In this document: piece by piece, positions 59,001-64,000 of the stretch
How the letters are laid out: the number at the start of each line of letters is the position of its first letter
Numbering within the stretch: the first letter of the stretch is position 1
Assembly (NCBI RefSeq): GCF_016859285.1
Contig: NC_053406.1
Span: 6,813,001 to 6,877,000, forward strand
Direction: 5' to 3'
Source: Xiphias gladius
Taxonomy: Eukaryota; Chordata; Actinopteri; Istiophoriformes; Xiphiidae
Length of the DNA stretch: 64,000 bases
Notes under the pieces: model-generated
Seen by the model: the letters and a program-made list of their open reading frames with translations, nothing else
What the model was told of the DNA's origin: nothing
Database searches by the model: none
Made by a program: the position numbers and the translations under genes

Positions 59001-60382
59001 ACAATATGCCTTTCATGTCTTTAGAAAACCAACTGTTTTATCAGTTCCTCTTTTCTTGTTCAGCTAAATGGGCTTCCAAAAACATTTCCTGTTTAGAGAG
59101 AATGTTTTGATGATGGAGAGGTAGAACAATGGTGTATTCCTGCTGTTTACTTCCCTACTAATACATTTTGAACCCCAACATACCAGTGCAGTACAAGCCA
59201 CGTTTGATATATTTTTTCAACAAACAATAGAAACTGTGGAACAAAGAATGAGCAGTTCCATAGCTTCTATTGAAATTTAATTTGAATTACCAGATAAAAC
59301 CCCATACAAAGCTCTTAACAACTCCAACCCCAGTGGTCGTATATGCTAGATGTCTATACTGTAGTTCATCTGAACCTGCAGGAGGATGCTGTTATACATT
59401 CCTATTTTGTTTCGATGCTGAAGTTATATGGCTGTTTTTTTCTTAGATTCTGTGGTGTTATTAGGCTGAATTTTGGTGCTCCTGAAGAAATAATCAAGAT
59501 GCTATCAAAGAAAATCAAAACCTGATGTTGAGCACATGTTGGAAACAGACATTTCATACTTTTATAAAACATTTTACAGGCACATAATCAATGCAACATT
59601 AATTCTAAATTTCAGTGACAAAGTGGCATTTTTTAAAACCATATCTGATGGCCTATTGTCTGTTTTGAACAATGAGCTATTGTGTCAAAAGCATCTTTTT
59701 TTCTTGGTATGCGGGACTTCTTTGCCTCTCTCTTGGGTTTTCAGATCTCTCTGTAATAGGTGCAATAACTGGTTACTGTGAAAAATGTGTTGCGATAACA
59801 TACGCACCAAGTTGACAACTTTACCGTCATCTTGGTTGAGCATATTTATTCAGACTTCAAGCCAAATCTGTCACTGAAAAACTTGGCGAAGGAAGGAAAT
59901 AATTTTACCCAAATCAGATGCAGATGGATAAACAGATATTTTAAACCAACCTTCGCTCTCAACCCGGGACAACTTAACCCTGTGTGAAGCTAATCCTTTG
60001 TCCCTGCTTCTGTTTTTATGTTGCCGTCTGCTTGTCTTTTTCCTCTCCCCATTGTGTGTAACTTACGCACATGCATGTTCATAAATAATTAATGAATATG
60101 TCATGCATGAATGCATATCCCCGTGTGTGTGTGGGTGTGTGTGTGTTTGTGCTACGTTGCTCTTACCTCCCCCTGGTGCATGTCTCCCTGTGCCCTCTGT
60201 GTGTACGTGTGTGTGCCAGCCACCCGTCAAGGGCCGTCCATCTCTACCTATCAGAGACGTCCATAGAGATCGACAGTTCAGATGGCATGATCTCAGAGGC
60301 CAGCACCAAAGACCCGAGCTCCTCAGAGGAGGAGGGCCCGAGCTCAGACGACGATGACGGCAACGGTGATGACTCTGACTGA
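44091..60382 (+). CDS. mpzl2: Myelin protein zero-like 2 (epithelial V-like antigen)
   Basis: Homophilic-adhesion Ig protein of the myelin P0 family, known in mammals from epithelia and thymus. Exons: 44091-44145, 56952-57121, 57495-57705, 58525-58696, 60220-60382. The CDS is 771 bp, encoding 256 aa. Order: signal peptide (1 to about 24); one V-type Ig domain with EAVNGTDVRLKCTF (C46), ISWSFRPL, and NGTYICQVKNPPDVHG (C123); a transmembrane helix (about 151-176); an Arg/Lys-rich juxtamembrane stretch; and a very acidic, Ser-rich tail ending in poly-Asp. The motifs fit MPZL2 better than MPZL3. The tail's AVHLYLSETS resembles the human C-terminal VSVYLEDTD, but about 45 acidic residues follow, making it longer than human (215 aa). 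If the fourth intron is retained, translation stops at 58700, giving 203 aa. Intron 1 is 12.8 kb. Confidence 0.93.
46490..46930. repeat. Interspersed repeat in mpzl2 intron 1
   Basis: Contains GGAGCATTTAACAG, GAGTTGGTAGAGACCAAAAA, CAGAGCTAAAAGAGAGTAAA and TATTGGACTTTCATCTACCG. I recognise this phrase order from teleost dispersed repeats. No ORF; class unknown. Confidence 0.5.
49539..49580. repeat. Short perfect inverted repeat (hairpin)
   Basis: Arms GAGTCTGACTTTCTGCA (49539-49555) and its exact reverse complement (49564-49580) flank an 8-nt C-rich loop. Four more pairs form outside after one mismatch (TGAA...TTCA). Confidence 0.9.
49795..50320 (-). mobile_element. DNA-transposon-type interspersed relic in mpzl2 intron 1
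   Basis: Starts with ACAAAAGTATGCGGATGCTT and ends near ACAAAAGTATATGAGCACAT. The inside reads CCAAAGGTGTTGGACTGGGT, TTGTGCACAGGATTAGTGTC and AACAGGAAAGGGCCTTC, phrases of a well-spread fish DNA-transposon relic. The open frame at 49813-50178 is accidental. Strand and class are uncertain. Confidence 0.5.
51301..51755. mobile_element. Segment bounded by 22-bp inverted repeats (candidate MITE)
   Basis: CCCCTTAGTAACGGTTACTAAG at the left is matched at 20 of 22 positions by the reverse complement of the right end (51734-51755). 455 bp long, no coding capacity. No convincing target duplication was found. Confidence 0.5.
54015..54520 (+). repeat. 'CATGCTAACATGCTGATG' interspersed repeat, long copy
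   Basis: Runs from CACCATGCTAACATGCTCAT through TGACCTGATGATGGTTCTAG, CAATCCATCCAATAGTTGAT and GATATTTCAATCTGGACCAA to CTAGCATGGCTAGAAA. A 5' fragment of the same family is at 58290-58480. Confidence 0.7.
56835..57320. repeat. Simple tracts around mpzl2 exon 2
   Basis: Short simple repeats flank exon 2 of mpzl2, including (GTTT)n/(GT)n at 57277-57313. No other feature. Confidence 0.6.
58290..58480 (+). repeat. Fragment of the 'CATGCTAACATGCTGATG' repeat, next to the mpzl2 transmembrane exon
   Basis: GCTAATGGCCACATGCCAAC, GCTAACATGCTGATGTTTAG, CTACCATGTTCACCATCTTA, ending CTGAGGCTGATGGGAATGTC about 50 bp before the splice acceptor of the exon at 58525. Confidence 0.7.
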
Positions 60383-61585
60383 GGAGGTGGGGACAGACAG
60401 AGAGACAGCAACACTGATGTGAAGCCAGCTAGGTAGCTTGCTGGAGGGCTGCCCGGATGGCACCCATGGATTAGGTTCAATGGTTCCACTGAGTGGAAGC
60501 TAGAGAAAGAGGGCGCTGCTGCTGCTGTGTCGGAAAAAGTCCTGAATAAGAGAAAGTTCAGGTTCAAAGTTTCTGAATCGGAACAAAAAGATTGGGGCGA
60601 TGCTTTTGATACTGATCAAGGCTTTGAAATAGACTCAAAAGTACGGTGACTTTACTTTTGAGAGAATCCAGAAATATTCATATGAGGGAAGAAATGCTGG
60701 GGGAAACCCACGGGGCTTATGAAGTGAGAGGCATTAATATGCTGAAAGTGGCGTGGCCATTGTCATGAAGGGAAAAGGGGTCAATTCTTGTTCAATAACT
60801 GTCTATTCTTCTAGTCATGGATCTTGTTAAGTGTAAGAAGTCAATATTAAAATCAGCTGCAACAAACAATTGACTTCATCAAAGATATTGGCATGTAAGT
60901 AGTTGGAGTGAGGATAGTGTTTGCCTCTGTGATGAGCCATACACAGACCTTTATGTTTAGCTGGGTGTCTACAACTTTCACAAACAATTATCTTGTGACA
61001 ATATCAGGCAGAATCCGTAGGATCAGCTTACATACTTTGGTTTTACAACTCCTCCATTTTAGGCCGTTATGCACACCATCATAACACCTGCCTGTCTCAG
61101 ACTACTTGTTAAAAGCAGTTTCGTCCTCCACGTGTAGGCTGAGGGGGTTTACCATATGTCACATCAGATTACTTGGATTGAAAAGCATAAATGTGATGCT
61201 TCTTTAGTCTGAAGGCACAATACTTGAGCAGTGAGCGAGGAGCCGCATGGACGCAAGTGTCCTGCGTGTCGTTTTGGAGCGACAGTCAGATCTGAAAACC
61301 CTTTGATTGCAAAAACGTCCTTGAGAGCCTGTTTTCTCTCCATGTGCCTGTGAATGCATCATGTCTACTAACAAATGACTGTAATAACTGTCTTTATTCC
61401 TTTTGTTACAGATTTTTTTTACTTGTTATGCAATACTGAACAATATGTTTATAGATTTTTCTTTTTTCCAGATTTTTAGATGATGCCAGAAGTATTTTGT
61501 TCTGTTGTTTAAAAATGTCACTGTATTTGTTTGTTATAGAGCTTTTATAAAGAAGATTTTCTAATAAAAATGCCTTTAAATCTTT
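60383..61585 (+). other. mpzl2: mpzl2 3' untranslated region
   Basis: Noncoding sequence after the TGA, T-rich near its end, with AATAAA at 61563-61568 as the likely poly(A) signal. No other exon. Confidence 0.65.
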
Positions 61586-62048
61586 TACCACATTGTTTCA
61601 AATAGATTTCTCCACACAAAGTTGATCTGGGCAGACACTAGTTGGCATGTGAAACAAATAATCAAACACAACTTGGCATGATTTGACAGAGCTTATCTAT
61701 TATGTAAGAGCGGAATCTTGTTATCCAGCATTTATTATGCATCATTATTTTTAATGCACTACCTCCAGTTGTGTGCTTATGGTGTGTCTGTCTTCAGAGT
61801 TCTTCACTTGTTTACCTGCAAGCATTACTGCAGTGAATTGTTGTTTAATTTGCTGCAGGTTCGATATTTATTACATTAGCTATGCTTGCCTTTGTGACTT
61901 CAGAATGGGTTTACTTGTTTGTTGGATGAGATTGTTCATGACCATGCATATGTTTGTGTGTGTGTGTGTGTGTGTGTGTGCCTATTTGTGTTCATTGATC
62001 AAATTCTGTCCCTCTGAGTGAAGCTTTAGTTACTGACTGACAAACCTT

Positions 62049-62082
<34 letters not shown>

Positions 62083-63800
62083 TGTGTAGATGGGGTCAGA
62101 GCATGCATGACTAACACTAGAAAAAGGGACGGGGTGGGTGAAAGGCAGAACCTGTTTATTCAAAGCTAAATAATTACATTTAGTTGTAGAGAATGGACAC
62201 TGGTGTTGAACTGATAAACAGTGTGGTCTCTGGAAAATCTTGTTTGCATCACCGAAGCTCCTGTTAATTACTCTTTTAGAGCTTAGACACTGGCCTTCAT
62301 ATAATTCTCCCACTTCAGTAATCCTCTGTGGGTGTTGATATGAACATGTTCAGGACTTATTGTTACGAGCGTTTATTAGAGTTTGTTGTGCTCGGAAACA
62401 GTATGACAGTCAGATATGGTAATGATGTAATGTGGCAAAAAATTTTGTGGCATAGCCTGGCTAATTTGATCTCAGAACAGCTATCCAAAACACCCAAACC
62501 ATTATGATTTGCGCAAATGCTCGACAAAGAAAAAACACATATGCCATTTTCTCTGGTGACAGCGTTCTGAATTGACCAGAATGCAATGCATCATGCAGAA
62601 CACTTTGCAATTTGAGTGAAGAATATGACTGTTTTCTTGATTGGAACTATGTTATGATCATTGGTATCACTCTGTCCACCAACACAAACGGAACCACACC
62701 TGTGTGTGACATATTCTTGCCTGTTTTTTGGTGGTTGCCAGAAGGCATTGTGGGAAATGTAGGAAATAAGTTGATGGAAAAAAAGCAGCCATCGACTGGC
62801 ACACCAGCCAGATATTAGCTGTTGCTCCTGATGATGTTTTTGGCACTTTATCAAGTAAAAAAAGAAACTTATTGAATTGTAAACATAACTGATACAATCA
62901 AGAATGATTTTTATGTATACCTACTGTACATGTAACTGTTTTACTGTTACTTATTCACAATGATAGCAGGCAATGCGAACCACCCTCAACCGTGTTCTCA
63001 ACCATTCCTTGTTCATGACTCATTTAATAAGCCATTCTCTGTCACAATATGTTCATTAGTGCCACACACGTAAATCATTTTGCTAAAGAATAGACTAACA
63101 TGGGCTTTGTTTAGTAAAGGAAGTAATTGAAACACTGTGTGCTTTCCTTACCAAAGAGGAACCTATGTTTATTTCTTTCCTGCTCTCCCTCCTACTTGTT
63201 TTCTATCTTGATCCCTCTCTCTCTCTCTCTCTCTCTCTCATGTCAGTCTGCATTCCACACCTTAGGATGGGTTGTACCTGGCACAGTAATGTGGAAAGGC
63301 ACTACATTCCTTTACACACACTTACACACACTCACTTGTGTGTGTGGACACACATGAAGCCACAAAAACATGAGCTTTGCACCACAGTTTGCAGAAAGAG
63401 CAAACAAATCACCTTACTCGCATGTACCAATATGACCGAATGTTAGACTGTGAGTGACTCATAGTGACGGGTGGAGCTTTCCACACACATATACGCACCC
63501 GCACATGCACTCAAACACTTCAGTTATTAATCCATTCACTCTAAAGGTAGAGAGTCAGCCTTGTTTGCATCAGCGCATTGTATAGAGTAAGGCCTCCTAT
63601 AGCTATTGAGGCAATTGAGTAATGTTGTTGTGCTCATTTGTGACAGGCCAGAGAAAAGTTTCTCTCTGCAAGTGAAACCTTTAAAATAGAGTGAGTATAT
63701 TGGAGTGTAGCAATACAACTTTTCATCAACTATTCAGCACACAGAGTGCATATAAACTGATGAAAAGACTGAATGACTCTCACGTTTTTTTGATGAAGGG
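61586..63800. other. Intergenic sequence after mpzl2
   Basis: Nothing coding is recognisable. Simple tracts: (TG)n at 61954-61981 and 62049-62071, and (CT)n near 63213-63239. Confidence 0.55.
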
Positions 63801-63839
63801 TAACGGTTACGTACACTGTCTGGCCGCAGCAATTTAAAT

Positions 63840-64000
63840 CACCTTTATTAGTCCCCTCCAGTGTTGACAACAGAAGAACAGGTCTCTTGTTGCCCAGAGT
63901 CGCCAGAAAGCCAGTAAGCGGGGAGCGCTTTCATTGTGCCTGAGAAGATTTCAGCTGAAACTGAGACCATGCTACTGTGGCCCGACAGAGAACCCTTTTG
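63840..64000 (+). other. Possible first exon of the next gene (cut by window edge)
   Basis: A stretch at the edge becomes less AT-rich (AGTAAGCGGGGAGCGC) and has an ATG at 63969 that stays open to the window end (MLLWPDREPF). In human MPZL3 is the next gene after MPZL2, so this could be its start. The open frame is only about 10 codons, so this is a weak guess. Confidence 0.2.

Noticed and set aside
1..64000. CRISPR array, prophage or bacterial operon
   Set aside because: The window has spliced vertebrate genes and eukaryotic repeats only.

Overview
This is vertebrate nuclear DNA, most likely from a teleost fish. The exons are short with GT/AG introns. TA-flanked Tc1-like and hAT-like transposon remnants, long CA/GT tracts and families of teleost-type interspersed repeats lie throughout. 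A single CD3 gamma/delta gene stands beside CD3 epsilon, which is the non-mammalian arrangement. I built the gene models by eye from splice signals, codon phase and remembered family sequences. All five models keep the reading frame across every junction. No alignment or transcript evidence was available.

Layout. (1) 1-19.3 kb, plus strand: the 3' part of sik3 (salt-inducible kinase 3), from the exon carrying the first PKA/14-3-3 site to the stop at 14777. A likely spliced 3'UTR then runs to a poly(A)-signal cluster near 19.26 kb. The sik3 introns hold a decayed Tc1 element (618-1703) and a hAT fossil (about 8.8-10.5 kb). (2) 20.9-27.9 kb, plus: tmem25, an Ig-superfamily membrane protein with a noncoding first exon. 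(3) 29.5-33.5 kb, plus: CD3 gamma/delta. (4) 37.3-41.0 kb, minus: CD3 epsilon, tail-to-tail with CD3 gamma/delta. (5) 44.1-61.6 kb, plus: mpzl2 (myelin-protein-zero-like 2), head-to-head with CD3 epsilon and with a 12.8 kb first intron. From 61.6 kb to the end I see no confident gene, only a possible first exon at the right edge.

How the genes relate. The two CD3 genes encode signalling chains of the T-cell receptor complex. Each has a signal peptide, a small Ig domain, a CxxC stalk, a transmembrane aspartate and one cytoplasmic ITAM. They share an exon plan down to identical lengths for two exons (144 and 60 bp). The order tmem25 - CD3 gamma/delta (+) - CD3 epsilon (-) - mpzl2 (+) keeps the orientation of the mammalian CD3D - CD3E - MPZL2 block. 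SIK3 lies elsewhere in the same chromosomal band in human. 

The most noteworthy signals beyond the genes are: a diverged duplicated block, one copy inside the last CD3 epsilon intron and the other in its 5' flank; a possible decayed duplicate of the first ITAM exon in CD3 gamma/delta; an ATGA-overlapping upstream ORF in tmem25; a conserved-looking sik3 cassette exon; a near-perfect 17-bp-arm hairpin at 49.54 kb; and a hAT-type MITE with an imperfect 8-bp target duplication.
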